From positions 62,001 to 126,000 of the forward strand of contig NZ_CSTD01000001.1 of NCBI RefSeq assembly GCF_001053185.1: 64,000 bases of DNA, in the 5' to 3' direction. Positions 18,261 to 27,892 of this stretch are shown here, piece after piece. This DNA is from Mycobacterium bohemicum DSM 44277 (lineage in GTDB: Bacteria > Actinomycetota > Actinomycetes > Mycobacteriales > Mycobacteriaceae). Positions within the stretch are counted from its first letter, which is position 1; each line of letters starts with the position of its first letter. The position numbers were made by a program, and so were the translations under genes. Below the pieces are notes generated by a model. It saw only the letters and a list, made by a program, of their open reading frames with translations, was not told the origin of the DNA and did not search any database.

Positions 18261-18275
18261 CGATAACCGTTTTCA
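18261..18275. promoter_or_regulatory. Zur-box-like palindrome at znuA
   Basis: CGATAACCGTTTTCA matches 11 of 15 positions of the perfect boxes at 13.5-13.6 kb. It begins 8 nt upstream of the znuA GTG start. A weaker match than the others, but its place fits zinc repression of znuACB. Confidence 0.55.
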
Positions 18276-18351
18276 TTAGCGCTCGGGAGGGGTACCGGCG
18301 AACACGTGCCATCACGAAAGCTTCACAGCCGCACTCGGTACTGTCGATCGG

Positions 18352-19260
18352 GTGCGTAGCGAAGGCGATACCTGGGACATCACCACAAGTGTCGGATCGA
18401 CGGCGTTGTTCGTCGCGATGGCTCGTGCGCTGGAGGCGCAGAAGCCCGACCCGCTGGCCGTCGACCCGTTTGCTGAGCTGTTCTGCCGGGCCGTCGGCGG
18501 CCAGGCGGCCGACGTGCTCGACGGCAAGGTCCCCGACCACCAACTGAAGACCCCGGACTGGGGGGAGCACTTCGTCAACTTCCAGGGCGCCCGCACCAAG
18601 TACTTCGACGAGTACTTCCGCCGGGCCGCCGCCGCGGGCGTGCGCCAGGTGGTCATCCTGGCGGCGGGCCTCGACTCGCGCGCCTACCGCCTGGACTGGC
18701 CGGACGGAACGACGATCTTCGAGCTGGACCAGCCGCAGGTCCTCGACTTCAAGCGCGAGGTGCTCACGGCCCACGGCGCCCAGCCGCGGGCCGAACGCCG
18801 CGAGGTGGCCATCGACCTGCGCGAGGACTGGCCGCAAGCGTTGCGGGACAGCGGGTTCGACCCGGCTAGGCCGTCGGCGTGGATCGCCGAGGGGCTGCTG
18901 ATCTATCTCCCCGCGGCCGCTCAGGAGCAGCTGTTCGGCGGCATCGACGGCCTGGCCGCGGCCGGCAGCCACGTGGCCGTCGAGGACGGCGCGCCGATGG
19001 AGCCGGACGCGTTCGAGGCCGCCCGCGCCGAGGAGCGGGCCGCAATGGAGTCGGGCGAGGCCGAGCGGCCGTTCTTCCAATTGGTGTACAACGAGCGGTG
19101 CGCGCCGGCGACGGACTGGTTCGGCGCCCGGGGCTGGACGGCGGTGGGCACCCCGTTGGCCGACTACCTGCGCGACAACGGCCGCGCGCTGCCCGGGCCG
19201 GACACCGAAGCCGGGTCGATGATCGCCCGCAACACCCTGGTCAGCGCCGTCAAGGCCTGA
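18352..19260 (+). CDS. SAM-dependent methyltransferase (TIGR00027 family)
   Basis: A 302-residue member of the mycobacterial LCM-like methyltransferase family. The SAM-binding motif I is [17 protein letters not shown], with the acidic FELDQPQVL following and AEGLLIYLP later. Starts with GTG at 18352. M. tuberculosis has many paralogues (Rv0281 type); substrates are unknown. Its end overlaps the convergent chimera by 11 nt. Confidence 0.85.
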   Translation: MRSEGDTWDITTSVGSTALFVAMARALEAQKPDPLAVDPFAELFCRAVGGQAADVLDGKVPDHQLKTPDWGEHFVNFQGARTKYFDEYFRRAAAAGVRQVVILAAGLDSRAYRLDWPDGTTIFELDQPQVLDFKREVLTAHGAQPRAERREVAIDLREDWPQALRDSGFDPARPSAWIAEGLLIYLPAAAQEQLFGGIDGLAAAGSHVAVEDGAPMEPDAFEAARAEERAAMESGEAERPFFQLVYNERCAPATDWFGARGWTAVGTPLADYLRDNGRALPGPDTEAGSMIARNTLVSAVKA

Positions 19261-19723
19261 GTGCGCGGTATCCCGGTTCGGCGAAGCGCTGCGCGGCTTC
19301 CCGCATCTCGTCGGTAACCGGGCGGCGGGCAGCCGTATCGCCGGCAAAAACCCGGCCCCCCGGATCCTTGGAGTAGAACCGGGACTCGTCTGTCATGCGC
19401 GCAATCGCCCCGGGATCGGTCTGCAACCCGAAATGCGGGGCGACACGCTGCCAGACCGCATCGGGCAGGTCGGCGTGGTCCACGCAGAGGCGCCCCCGCG
19501 GGTCGGCCGCGGCCGCCTCGGCGAGCGCCGACTCGGTCAGCACCACCCGGAAGGCGTTCAGCGTGGACTGGCTGGCGTTGATCGCGTGCAGCGAGCGGCG
19601 CACCAGGGTGTCCGACGTCACGGCCCGGCTGGCCAGCTGATAGAGCAGGTCGGTCAGGGTGGGCAGGCGCCGGCCACCGGACCCGGAAACGGATCCGAAA
19701 CCGGAGCCCGAAGCGCCAACCAC
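19250..19723 (-). pseudogene. Chimeric remnant: amidase AmiA2 N-terminus joined to an unrelated C-terminus
   Basis: A 157-codon open frame made of two parts. Residues 1-73 (MVGASGSGFG, then LPTLTDLLYQLASRAVTS and LNAFRVVLTESALAEAAAAD) match the start of amidase AmiA2 (about 480 aa), which flanks recO in M. tuberculosis. From GRLCVDHADLPDAVWQRVA onward it is another protein's C-terminal tail, whose family I cannot name. The amidase signature (Ser-Ser-Lys region) is entirely missing. It looks like the scar of a deletion that fused two genes in frame; it cannot encode an amidase. Confidence 0.7.
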
Positions 19724-19784
19724 GGGTTAGGAGACTAACGGCGCGGATACCCGCGATGTCGCGGTGGGGTGCGAAAATATGGTG

Positions 19785-20582
19785 ATGCGGCTGTATCGAG
19801 ACCGGGCTGTTGTGCTGCGCCAGCACAAGCTCGGCGAAGCCGACCGGATCGTCACCCTGCTGACCCGAGAGCACGGGCTGGTCCGGGCGGTGGCCAAAGG
19901 CGTCCGCCGCACCCGCAGCAAATTCGGCGCGCGGCTGGAGCCGTTCGCGCACATCGACGTGCAACTGCATCCCGGCCGCAACCTCGACATCGTCACCCAG
20001 GTGGTCGCCATCGACGCGTTCGCCACCGACATCGTCAGCGACTACGGCCGCTACACCTGTGGGTGCGCGATGCTGGAAACCGCCGAACGTCTCGCCGGTG
20101 AGGAACGGGCGCCCGCCCCGGCCCTGCACCGGCTCACCGTGAGCGCGCTGCGGGCGGTGGCCGACGGCCGCCGGTCCCGCGACCTGTTGCTGGACGCCTA
20201 TCTGCTGCGGGCCATGGGCATAGCCGGATGGGCGCCGGCGCTGACCGAGTGCGCCCGCTGCGCCACGCCGGGCCCGCATCGGGCGTTTCACATCGCCGCC
20301 GGCGGCAGCGTCTGCCCGCACTGCCGCCCGGCCGGTTCGACCACGCCGCCGCCGGGGGTGCTGGACCTGATGTCCGCGCTGCACGACGGCGACTGGGAGT
20401 TCGCCGACCAGGCCCCGCAGTCGCACCGCAGCTACGTCAGCGGACTGGTGGCCGCACACCTGCAATGGCATCTGGAACGGCAGCTCAAGACGTTGCCCCT
20501 GGTAGAGCGCACGTACCACGTCGACAAGACGATCGCCGAACTGCGCGCGGCGGTACCCGGGCAGGATATGGACTGTGGCTAG
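19785..20582 (+). CDS. recO: DNA repair protein RecO
   Basis: A 265-residue RecO, the mediator that loads RecA with RecR in gap repair. It begins [22 protein letters not shown] and includes [17 protein letters not shown] of the OB fold. The four-cysteine zinc motif is present (ECARCATPG and VCPHCRP). I start at ATG 19785 by comparison with M. tuberculosis RecO (265 aa), not at ATGs 6 or 21 nt upstream. Overlaps uppS by 8 nt. Confidence 0.92.
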   Translation: MRLYRDRAVVLRQHKLGEADRIVTLLTREHGLVRAVAKGVRRTRSKFGARLEPFAHIDVQLHPGRNLDIVTQVVAIDAFATDIVSDYGRYTCGCAMLETAERLAGEERAPAPALHRLTVSALRAVADGRRSRDLLLDAYLLRAMGIAGWAPALTECARCATPGPHRAFHIAAGGSVCPHCRPAGSTTPPPGVLDLMSALHDGDWEFADQAPQSHRSYVSGLVAAHLQWHLERQLKTLPLVERTYHVDKTIAELRAAVPGQDMDCG

Positions 20583-21465
20583 CAGAGCCGAGCGGAGGTT
20601 GGCGTCGGAGTTTCCGCAGCTTCCCCCCGCACCCGACGACTATCCCACCTTCCCCGACACCTCCACCTGGCCCGTGGTGTTCCCGCAGCTGCCGCCGTCT
20701 CCCGACGGCGGGCCCCGCCGGCCGCCGCAGCACATCTCGAAGGCGGCCGCCCCGCGGATCCCTGCCGATCGGCTGCCCAATCATGTCGCCATCGTGATGG
20801 ACGGCAACGGCCGCTGGGCCACCCAACGCGGCCTGCGCCGCACCGAGGGGCACAAGATGGGCGAAGCGGTGGTCATCGACATCGCTTGCGGTGCAGTCGA
20901 ACTCGGAATCAAATGGCTCAGCCTTTACGCCTTTTCCACCGAGAACTGGAAGCGTTCGGCCGAGGAGGTCCGCTTCCTGATGGGGTTCAACCGCGACGTG
21001 GTGCGCCGCCGGCGGGAAAACCTCAACGAGATGGGCGTGCGGATTCGCTGGGTCGGCTCCCGGCCGCGCCTGTGGCGCAGCGTCATCCACGAATTGGCGG
21101 TGGCGGAAGAGATGACCAAGAACAACGACGTGATCACCATCAACTACTGCGTCAACTACGGGGGCCGCACCGAAATCGCCGAAGCCACAAAGCAGATCGC
21201 GCGGGAGGCCGCCGCCGGCCGGTTGAACCCGGAGCGGATCACCGAGGCCACCATTTCCCGGCACATGCAGCGCCCCGACATTCCCGACGTCGACCTATTC
21301 CTCCGCTCATCGGGGGAGCAGCGGTCGAGTAACTTCATGCTGTGGCAGGCCGCCTACGCCGAGTTCATTTTTCAGGACAAGCTGTGGCCCGACTACGACC
21401 GCCGCGATCTGTGGGCGGCCTGCGAGGAATACGCCTCGCGCAACAGAAGATTCGGGAGCGCCTAG
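20575..21465 (+). CDS. uppS: Decaprenyl diphosphate synthase (cis-prenyltransferase)
   Basis: A 296-residue cis-prenyltransferase, the same length as M. tuberculosis Rv2361c. It makes the long-chain polyprenyl diphosphate carrier for peptidoglycan and arabinogalactan. Motifs: [14 protein letters not shown] with the catalytic aspartate, [11 protein letters not shown], and [20 protein letters not shown] near the end. The proline-rich N-terminal ~75 residues are typical of the mycobacterial enzyme. GTG start overlapping recO. Confidence 0.93.
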   Translation: MASRAERRLASEFPQLPPAPDDYPTFPDTSTWPVVFPQLPPSPDGGPRRPPQHISKAAAPRIPADRLPNHVAIVMDGNGRWATQRGLRRTEGHKMGEAVVIDIACGAVELGIKWLSLYAFSTENWKRSAEEVRFLMGFNRDVVRRRRENLNEMGVRIRWVGSRPRLWRSVIHELAVAEEMTKNNDVITINYCVNYGGRTEIAEATKQIAREAAAGRLNPERITEATISRHMQRPDIPDVDLFLRSSGEQRSSNFMLWQAAYAEFIFQDKLWPDYDRRDLWAACEEYASRNRRFGSA

Positions 21466-21620
21466 TGGGGACCGGAAGCGCGGCGGAGCCGGGCGCACCG
21501 GGTCCCCACGGTGAGGATGTAGTGGGGACCGGAAGCGCGGCGGAGCCGGGCGCACCGGGTCCCCACGGTGAGGATGTAGTGGGGACCGGAAGCGCACCAG
21601 GGCCGGGCGGGGAGGATTCA
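21465..21620 (+). repeat. 57-bp tandem repeat with hairpin units between uppS and the next gene
   Basis: Two identical 57-bp units start at 21465 and 21522, and a third, shortened and diverged unit at 21579. Each full unit begins GTGGGGACC and has GGTCCCCAC about 35 nt later, so each can fold into a 9-bp hairpin. 57 is a multiple of 3 and the frame stays open through the array ([19 protein letters not shown] per unit), with a GTG at each unit start. This looks like a mycobacterial interspersed repetitive unit (MIRU-type) inside an operon. Confidence 0.75.
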
Positions 21621-22061
21621 ATGCCGGCCCTGCAGGATCGCCTGGCCACCATCCTCGGCGAGGTCGTCCCCGTCGAGGAGGAGGCCGACGGCGCGCTCAC
21701 GGTGCGCCATGACGGCACCTTCGCGTCGTTGCGGGTGGTCACGATCGCCGAAGGCCTGGACCTGGTGTCACTCACCCAGGTGCTGGCGTGGGACCTGCCG
21801 CTGACCAAGAAGGTCAGCGAACAGGTGGCCCGGCAGGCCCGCGACATCAACTTCGGCAGCCTGACGGTGGTGGAGAAGGCCTCCGAGAAAAGCGGGGAGA
21901 AGACGGCGCAGCGCAACTCCGGCAGGGGTGCGTCCAAGACCGCCGACATCATGCTGCGCTACAACTTTCCCGGCGGCGGCCTCACCGACGACGCCCTGCG
22001 CACCCTGGTGTTACTGGTGCTGGACGCGGGCGCCCGGATCCGCCTGGCGCTGACGACCTGA
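21621..22061 (+). CDS. Conserved mycobacterial protein, Rv2360c-like
   Basis: 146 residues, no known function. It starts MPALQDRLATILGEVVPVEE and contains TFASLRVVTIAEGLDLVSLTQVLAWDLPL and a conserved end ADIMLRYNFPGGGLTDDALRTLVLLVLDAG. The fold resembles YbjN or type III chaperone-like proteins. Conserved next to uppS in mycobacteria. The ATG at 21621 is preceded by GGAGGATTCA. Confidence 0.75.
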   Translation: MPALQDRLATILGEVVPVEEEADGALTVRHDGTFASLRVVTIAEGLDLVSLTQVLAWDLPLTKKVSEQVARQARDINFGSLTVVEKASEKSGEKTAQRNSGRGASKTADIMLRYNFPGGGLTDDALRTLVLLVLDAGARIRLALTT

Positions 22062-22068
22062 TCGCCGG

Positions 22069-22461
22069 CTACGACCCGCATTCCGCGCAGGTGCCGAAGA
22101 TCTCAATGGTGTGGCTGACATCGGAGAAGCCGTATTTGGCGGCGACCTCGGCGGCCCACTGCTCGACCTCGTGGTCGCCGACCTCGATCGCCGACCCGCA
22201 GTGCCGGCAGACCAGGTGGTGGTGATGGTGCTCGGAGCACCTGCGATAGACGGACTCACCGGTGTCGGTGCGCAGCGTGTCGACCAGCCCGGCCGCCGCC
22301 ATGGACTGCAGCGTCCGGTAGACGGTGGTCAGGCCGATGTTCTGCCCGTTGCGCCGCAGCTCGTCGTGCATTTCCTGGGCCGACCGGAATTCGTCGAGCG
22401 TTTCCAGCAGCGTGGCGATGGCCGCCCGCTGGCGGGTGGACCGTGCGGTGGCGCCGTTCAT
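22069..22461 (-). CDS. zur: Zinc uptake regulator Zur (FurB)
   Basis: A 130-residue Fur-family repressor, nearly identical in pattern to M. tuberculosis Rv2359. DNA-binding helix [12 protein letters not shown], metal sites [16 protein letters not shown] and a C-terminal CAEC. With zinc bound it represses zinc uptake, ESX-3 and zinc-free ribosomal genes, so the boxes at 9.3, 13.5, 13.6 and 18.3 kb are its likely targets. Its ATG overlaps the smtB stop (ATGA). Confidence 0.93.
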   Translation of the reverse strand: MNGATARSTRQRAAIATLLETLDEFRSAQEMHDELRRNGQNIGLTTVYRTLQSMAAAGLVDTLRTDTGESVYRRCSEHHHHHLVCRHCGSAIEVGDHEVEQWAAEVAAKYGFSDVSHTIEIFGTCAECGS

Positions 22462-22880
22462 GCCGTGTCCTCGCTCGCGTGCGCGACGGCGTCGACCACG
22501 ATGTGCGCGAGGTGGTGGTCGGCGAGCCGGTAGAGCACCTCGCGGCCCGATCTCTCCCCCGACACCACACCGGCGGCCTTGAGGATCTTCAGATGCTGGC
22601 TGACCAGCGGCTGGGGCACCCCGAGTGCGTCGACCAATTCGTGCACGCAGCGCTGCGATTCGCGCAACTGCAGCACGATGGCGATCCGCACGGGGGCGGC
22701 CAGGGCGCGCAGGAGTTCGCCGGCGGCCTCGAGGATTTCCCGCGGCGGCGGGACCGGATACGCGGCGAGCACGGAATGGACCGCCGCGTCGCCGTGCTCG
22801 GCGGCAGCGGCGGGACTCAGGACGCTCAGGCCCGGCCCCATGTCGCCGTCGGCGGTAGTGGGCGTGGAGGACATCACCAT
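22458..22880 (-). CDS. smtB: ArsR/SmtB-family zinc-responsive repressor
   Basis: About 140 residues. Winged helix-turn-helix of the ArsR family: [48 protein letters not shown], then [22 protein letters not shown] with the alpha-5 metal-binding histidines. In M. tuberculosis Rv2358 is released from DNA by zinc and controls the smtB-zur operon. The exact start among ATGs at 22880 and 22874 is uncertain because the N-terminus is not conserved. Confidence 0.9.
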   Translation of the reverse strand: MVMSSTPTTADGDMGPGLSVLSPAAAAEHGDAAVHSVLAAYPVPPPREILEAAGELLRALAAPVRIAIVLQLRESQRCVHELVDALGVPQPLVSQHLKILKAAGVVSGERSGREVLYRLADHHLAHIVVDAVAHASEDTA

Positions 22881-22964
22881 GGGAACGAGTGCCATCACCT
22901 CGAGAAGTGCCGGGTAGCGCCCCGGATTGTGTGTGTGCCGGCCGGGAGGGCGGCCGCCCTCCAC

Positions 22965-22993
22965 TGTCACATGCATGATGACGCATGTCAAAG
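22965..22993. promoter_or_regulatory. Candidate SmtB operator in the smtB-zur / glyS intergenic region
   Basis: An imperfect inverted repeat of TGTCACATGC (22965-22974) and GCATGTCAAA around an 8-nt centre. Mycobacterial SmtB binds a long palindrome in its own promoter; this is the only such symmetry between smtB and glyS. Confidence 0.5.
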
Positions 22994-23084
22994 GCCGCGG
23001 GAGCGGGCCGCTAACATGACGGATGCTTCGCGGTGCTCTGCCGCGTCCGTTGGCTCCCCGATCCCGAAAGCGAGAAACCACGCC

Positions 23085-24470
23085 GTGGCGTCCGTCATCG
23101 ACACCGTAGTGAACCTGGCCAAACGGCGGGGCTTCGTCTACCCCGCGGGCGAGATCTACGGCGGCACCAGGTCAGCGTGGGACTACGGTCCGCTGGGGGT
23201 GGAGTTCAAAGAGAACATCAAGCGGCAGTGGTGGCGGTCCGTGGTCACCGGCCGCGACGACGTGGTCGGGATCGACTCCTCGATCATCCTGCCGCGGCAG
23301 GTGTGGGTCGCCTCGGGACACGTCGAGGTGTTCCACGACCCGCTCGTGGAGTGCCTCAACTGTCACCACCGGCATCGTCAGGACCACCTGCAGGAGGCGT
23401 ACGCGGCGAAGAAGGGCATCGACGACCCTGATTCGGTGCCGATGACCGAGATCGTCTGCCCAGACTGCGGAAACAAGGGGGAGTGGACGGAGCCGCGCGA
23501 GTTCAACATGATGCTCAAGACCTACCTCGGGCCCATCGAGACCGAGGAAGGACTGCACTATCTGCGCCCGGAGACCGCGCAGGGCATCTTCGTCAACTTC
23601 GCCAACGTGGTCACGACCGCGCGCCGCAAACCACCGTTCGGTATCGGCCAGATCGGCAAGAGCTTCCGCAACGAGATCACCCCGGGCAACTTCATCTTCC
23701 GCACGCGCGAATTCGAGCAGATGGAAATGGAGTTCTTCGTCGAGCCGTCGACGGCCAAGGAGTGGCATCAGTATTGGATCGACACCCGACGGCAATGGTA
23801 TGTCGACCTCGGCATCAACCCCGAGAACCTGCGGCTGTTCGAACACCCGCCCGAAAAGCTGTCGCACTACTCCGATCGCACCGTCGACATCGAGTACAAA
23901 TTCGGCTTCGCCGGTAACCCGTGGGGCGAGCTGGAGGGCGTGGCCAACCGCACCGACTTCGACTTGTCCACGCACGCAAAGCATTCCGGCGTCGACCTGT
24001 CGTTCTATGACCAGGTCGCCGATACCCGATATGTCCCCTACGTCATCGAGCCGGCGGCCGGGCTGACCCGATCGTTCATGGCGTTTCTCATCGATGCCTA
24101 CAGCGAGGACGAAGCGCCGAACGCCAAGGGCGGCATGGACACTCGAACGGTGCTCCGGCTGGATCCGCGGCTGGCGCCGATCAAGGCGGCCGTGCTGCCG
24201 CTGTCCCGGCACGCCGACTTGAGCCCCAAGGCCCGCGACCTGGCCGCCGAGTTGCGCACCTGCTGGAACATCGACTTCGACGACGCCGGGGCCATCGGGC
24301 GCCGCTACCGCCGCCAGGACGAGGTGGGGACGCCCTATTGCGTGACGGTGGATTTCGACTCGCTCGAGGACGACGCCGTGACCGTGCGCGAGCGCGACGA
24401 CATGACGCAGGACCGGGTCGCGATCGGCGGGGTCGCCGACTATCTGCGGGCGCGACTCAAGGGTTGTTGA
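23085..24470 (+). CDS. glyS: Glycyl-tRNA synthetase (alpha2 type)
   Basis: A 461-residue class II GlyRS. Motif 2 region is [25 protein letters not shown] and motif 3 is near [17 protein letters not shown]. The insertion after motif 1 has four cysteines (C90, C93, C125, C128), a probable zinc ribbon; M. tuberculosis GlyS as I recall it lacks these cysteines. The GTG at 23085 starts the conserved part ([20 protein letters not shown]). Confidence 0.92.
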   Translation: MASVIDTVVNLAKRRGFVYPAGEIYGGTRSAWDYGPLGVEFKENIKRQWWRSVVTGRDDVVGIDSSIILPRQVWVASGHVEVFHDPLVECLNCHHRHRQDHLQEAYAAKKGIDDPDSVPMTEIVCPDCGNKGEWTEPREFNMMLKTYLGPIETEEGLHYLRPETAQGIFVNFANVVTTARRKPPFGIGQIGKSFRNEITPGNFIFRTREFEQMEMEFFVEPSTAKEWHQYWIDTRRQWYVDLGINPENLRLFEHPPEKLSHYSDRTVDIEYKFGFAGNPWGELEGVANRTDFDLSTHAKHSGVDLSFYDQVADTRYVPYVIEPAAGLTRSFMAFLIDAYSEDEAPNAKGGMDTRTVLRLDPRLAPIKAAVLPLSRHADLSPKARDLAAELRTCWNIDFDDAGAIGRRYRRQDEVGTPYCVTVDFDSLEDDAVTVRERDDMTQDRVAIGGVADYLRARLKGC

Positions 24471-24967
24471 TCCGGCCGCGGCGCCTCGTCGCATTCGCCG
24501 CCACGTCGCGCCGGGGCGGGCAAAACCCGTGCCGACGAAACGCGGAGAAGGTTTCGTCCGGCGTTTTCGCTCGTGTCAAATTCCGTTTGCCCGCACGGCC
24601 CCCAAGCGCCCTGTTACCGGGTAATTCCGCCCAAATTCATTTAAGGGAGCGAGACGGCCCCGTGGCAGCCGGAAGGCCTGCGACCCGCCCCCGGCGCGGC
24701 CACCACCAATCCCGGCGCACTTTTCCCAAAACCGCAGCTCTACAGCCCGAAGGCTGGCGCGCTTGCCGTGGCGCGAGACCGATCAACCAAGGGATGTTAC
24801 GGTTCCCCTGCAGGGCCGCCGGTCACAGAAAAATCTTTGTATGAAAGCCCAGGTTTTCGGCGGTAGATTGACATACGATTCAGGCGTGGTGGCGTGACAT
24901 CGGTCATCTCGCCGCGTACGTGCACAGTGTGGTCGTCGAAGCCGTTCATCGGCTGGAGGTGTTGCTC
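24471..24967. other. 497-nt gap between glyS and the PPE gene
   Basis: No credible gene. It contains the promoter-like element at 24866 near its right end. The stretch around 24830-24890 is less GC-rich than the flanks, as expected for a promoter. Nothing else was identified. Confidence 0.6.
24866..24883 (+). promoter_or_regulatory. Shared promoter-like element of the PPE/esx module (copy 1)
   Basis: GATTGACATACGATTCAG includes a TTGACA -35-like hexamer. 16 of its 18 bases recur at 27354-27371, where a second esx module begins. It lies 84 nt upstream of the PPE start codon. Confidence 0.5.
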
Positions 24968-26164
24968 GTGACGTTTCCTTCGTTTCCGTGGTTGCCGCCG
25001 GAGATCAACTCGGCACTGATGTTCGCCGGTGCGGGCTCGGGCCCGTTGTTCACGGCCGCGTCGGCGTGGGATGGGCTGGCGTCGGACCTGGCGGGCGCGG
25101 CGGCGTCGTTCCAGTCGGTGATCACCGGGCTGACCAGCGGACCGTGGGCGGGTCCGGCGTCGCTGCAGATGGCGGCCGCCGCGACGCCTTATGTCGGGTG
25201 GTTGAACGCGGCGGCCGGGCAGGCGGAATCCGCGGCGTCGCAGGCGCGCGCGGCGGCGACGGCGTTCGAGTCGGCGTTGGCGGGAACCATTCCCACACCG
25301 GCGGTCACCGAGAATCGCGTACAACTGCTCGCTCTCATCGCCACGAACATCCTGGGCCAGAACACCCCGGCGATCGCGATGACCGAGTTCGAGTACATGG
25401 AGATGTGGGCCGCCGACGTGGCGGCGATGTTCGGCTATCACACCGGCGCGCTCTCGGTGGCTTCGGCGTTGCCGTCCTTCAGCCTGCCGCCTCTGAGCCT
25501 GGCGGGGCTGTCGAGCTTGGGGAGCCTCGTGCCTTCCGGGCTGTCGAGTTTGGCATCGCAGGCCGCGAGCCTCGTGGGATCCTCCGCTCTGGCCGCTCCG
25601 ATGGAGAGCTTGGTGACCGCGGGCACGTCGGAGGTGTCGTCGTTGGCCGCCAACCCGTCGCAGTTGATGTCGGTGGCGCAGATCGCGATGTACCCGGCGA
25701 GCATGATGATGTCGCCGATCATGATGGCGGTCCAGGCAGGTGCGCACCCCGCCACGCTGGCCGACGCCACCAGCATGGCCGGCGCCGATGCGGCAAAGTT
25801 CGTCGGCAGCACGGCTCCTGCCGCGATGAAGCCGCTGGGTGGAGCCGGCGGCCTGGGTGCTCTGGGCGCCGAGGCCGGACTGGGCAAGGCGCGGCTGGTG
25901 GGTGCGATGTCGGTGCCGCCTACCTGGCAGGGATCGGCCCCGGCTCGGATGGTCAGTTCGGCGATGGCGGGCCTCGGTGGGGAGATGCCCGCGGGCGCGG
26001 CCGGCGCGCCGATGGGCGGCGGCATGCCGATGATGCCAATGCCCATGGGCATGGGTGGCGCCGGCGCAGGCATGCCCGGCGGCATGCTGGGCCGCGGCGG
26101 GGCCAGCCCGAACCACGTGGTACAGCAGCGGCCCAGCGTGGTGCCGCGAACCGGCGTCGGATAG
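24968..26164 (+). CDS. PPE family protein, SVP subgroup
   Basis: A 398-residue PPE protein. The N-terminal PPE domain (about 180 residues) begins [19 protein letters not shown] and has the WAG secretion-related motif near residue 58. The C-terminal half contains the SVP-group motif SVPPTWQG and a Gly/Met-rich end ([13 protein letters not shown]). The GTG at 24968 has GGAGG 9 nt upstream. It is expected to be secreted by a type VII system, most likely ESX-5, because the following esx genes are of the ESX-5-associated clade. Confidence 0.9.
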   Translation: MTFPSFPWLPPEINSALMFAGAGSGPLFTAASAWDGLASDLAGAAASFQSVITGLTSGPWAGPASLQMAAAATPYVGWLNAAAGQAESAASQARAAATAFESALAGTIPTPAVTENRVQLLALIATNILGQNTPAIAMTEFEYMEMWAADVAAMFGYHTGALSVASALPSFSLPPLSLAGLSSLGSLVPSGLSSLASQAASLVGSSALAAPMESLVTAGTSEVSSLAANPSQLMSVAQIAMYPASMMMSPIMMAVQAGAHPATLADATSMAGADAAKFVGSTAPAAMKPLGGAGGLGALGAEAGLGKARLVGAMSVPPTWQGSAPARMVSSAMAGLGGEMPAGAAGAPMGGGMPMMPMPMGMGGAGAGMPGGMLGRGGASPNHVVQQRPSVVPRTGVG

Positions 26165-26281
26165 GGCGCGCGGGGTACGCGGCCGGGGGCCAGAAATACG
26201 TTCCCTTGTCGCAGCGGGCCGGCGATTTGCGGCGCGGTGCGGCGGGTGATCGACATCCCATTGGTGTGAAAGGAGCTTTTG

Positions 26282-26578
26282 GTGACTACCAGGTTTATGA
26301 CCGACCCGCATGAAATGCGGGCGATGGCGGGCCGTTTCGAGGTGCACGCCCAGACCGTTGAGGACGAGGCCCGCAAGATGTGGGCGTCGTCGATGAACAT
26401 CGCCGGTGCCGGCTGGAGCGGTCAGGCTCAGGCGACCTCGTACGACACGATGGGCCAGATGAATCAGGCCTTCCGCAACATCGTGAACATGCTGCACGGC
26501 GTGCGCGACGGGTTGATCCGCGACGCCAGCAACTACGAGCAGCAAGAGCAGTCCTCGCAGCAGATCTTGGGCAGCTAG
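26282..26578 (+). CDS. WXG100 protein, EsxJ/K/M/P/W clade (copy 1)
   Basis: 98 residues, [21 protein letters not shown] onward, with the WSG turn ([11 protein letters not shown]) and a C-terminal YxxxE signal (YEQQEQ). Secreted as a heterodimer with the next product through a type VII system. GTG start after AAAGGAG. Nearly identical to the gene at 27893. Confidence 0.93.
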   Translation: MTTRFMTDPHEMRAMAGRFEVHAQTVEDEARKMWASSMNIAGAGWSGQAQATSYDTMGQMNQAFRNIVNMLHGVRDGLIRDASNYEQQEQSSQQILGS

Positions 26579-26589
26579 GAGAGACGACC

Positions 26590-26874
26590 ATGACCATCAA
26601 TTACCAGTTCGGCGACGTGGACTCCCATGGCGCCACCATCCGCGCCCAGGCGGCGTCGCTGGAGCAGGAGCACCAGGCCATCGTTCGTGATGTGCTGGCT
26701 GCCGGTGACTTCTGGGGCGGCGCCGGTTCGGTGGCCTGCCAGGAGTTCATCACCCAGTTGGGTCGTAACTTCCAGGTGATTTACGAGCAGGCCAACCAGC
26801 ACGGCCAGAAGGTGCAGACCGCCGGTAGCAACATGGCGAGCACCGACAGCGCCGTCGGCTCCAGCTGGGCCTGA
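26590..26874 (+). CDS. WXG100 protein, EsxN/I/L/O/V clade (copy 1)
   Basis: 94 residues: MTINYQFGDVDSHGATIRAQ, FWGG turn, ending DSAVGSSWA. Partner of the EsxP-like protein 11 nt upstream. Differs from the copy at 28201 by one residue (Ala for Ser in NMASTDS). These are major T-cell antigens in M. tuberculosis. Confidence 0.93.
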   Translation: MTINYQFGDVDSHGATIRAQAASLEQEHQAIVRDVLAAGDFWGGAGSVACQEFITQLGRNFQVIYEQANQHGQKVQTAGSNMASTDSAVGSSWA

Positions 26875-26880
26875 ACGACC

Positions 26881-26934
26881 GCCAAGGCGCGGGTGACACC
26901 TCCGGGGGGATCGGGTGTTACCCGCGCCTTTGGC
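26881..26934 (+). terminator. Long hairpin after the first esx pair
   Basis: GCCAAGGCGCGGGTGACACC pairs with GGGTGTTACCCGCGCCTTTGGC with one mismatch and one bulge across a 13-nt loop, starting 6 nt after the stop codon. A strong candidate terminator; the second pair lacks it. Confidence 0.65.
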
Positions 26935-27353
26935 GTATGTCGGGCCGGCCCCCGGCGCGGTAGCACCCAGCGTTCACCTCGATTTCAAAGCGGCGTCAAT
27001 GCGCGGCCCGCGCCATTCTGGAATTGATCGTAAATAGGTCGATTCGCGCCGGGCCTTATCGTCGGGCGGGCCAGCGGGGAATGCGATCCTCGGAGTCCGG
27101 GACCTCGCCGGCGCCCCGCGGTCGGATCCGCCGAGCGCGACGGCGGCTACTCATGCTCAAAAACCTTGGGACAGAGACAGTTTCGCGGTACCGGAGCTCA
27201 GCGGCAGCGAATGCCGCGACGCGCGACAAAACGGCAGGGCTGCGTTATCCCGCGGCGAGGTGAAGTCCCGTCCGGAGCCGCGCGCCGGCGTGGTCCCGTC
27301 CGACATCCATTCGGCGAAAACTGAAATCGGTATTTTCTGGATATTGTCCTGTC
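26935..27353. other. Gap of about 420 nt before the second esx module
   Basis: No convincing gene on either strand. Short open frames lack coding character or family resemblance. The last 60 nt become AT-richer toward the promoter-like element. Confidence 0.55.
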
Positions 27354-27371
27354 GATTGACCTACGATTCGG
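27354..27371 (+). promoter_or_regulatory. Shared promoter-like element (copy 2)
   Basis: GATTGACCTACGATTCGG matches the element at 24866 in 16 of 18 bases and lies 64 nt upstream of the Rv2348c-like start. The two copies suggest the PPE gene and this module are driven by the same kind of promoter. Confidence 0.5.
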
Positions 27372-27435
27372 AGTACTCGGTGGTTTGGGTTGCTTCCGAG
27401 TCCGAGTGTCCAGATCGGCTGCGGAAGGATGCAAC

Positions 27436-27759
27436 GTGCTTTTACCGCTTGGGTCGCCGTTGCCGGACGATTCGGTGTCGGCGGTGCGTGGCGAGTCCGG
27501 GATGCTCGGTGCCCTATCGGTCCCTCTCACCTGGGGCGTCGCCGTCCCGCCGGACGACTACAACCACTGGTCGTCGGAGTCCGACGACCCCGACGCGGTT
27601 GAGGCGCCCGTCCCCGGCCTCATCACCACGGAGCCCGCGGAGGGCATCGACGAATGGGACGAGCAGGCCGAATGGAACGTGTGGGAAGAGGAAGCCGAAC
27701 CTCGCTTCGACATCCCGCGGACCAACAAAGTCGTACCACATTCCCCGGCTGCCGGTTGA
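27436..27759 (+). CDS. Small acidic antigen-like protein, Rv2348c homologue
   Basis: 107 residues with no enzyme motif. MLLPLGSPLPDDSVSAV, SGMLGALSVPLTWGVAVPPDDYNHW, an acidic Trp-rich middle (IDEWDEQAEWNVWEEEAEP) and the end VVPHSPAAG match M. tuberculosis Rv2348c as I recall it, an immunogenic protein encoded beside esxO/esxP. GTG start at 27436. Probably secreted or secretion-linked; it has no Sec signal. Confidence 0.75.
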   Translation: MLLPLGSPLPDDSVSAVRGESGMLGALSVPLTWGVAVPPDDYNHWSSESDDPDAVEAPVPGLITTEPAEGIDEWDEQAEWNVWEEEAEPRFDIPRTNKVVPHSPAAG

Positions 27760-27892
27760 GAGAAAGGGGGAACACTGTCGGCGCTCCACACGTGATCGTC
27801 GGCTCGGAATCCCCCGCGGCCGGCAATGACGGCAAACACAAAGTCTATCTACATGGCATGTCCAGATAACTAGTCACAAGGAGAAAGGCAAC

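Noticed and set aside
21465..21620. CRISPR array
   Set aside because: The units are identical and directly adjacent, with no unique spacers; no cas genes are near.
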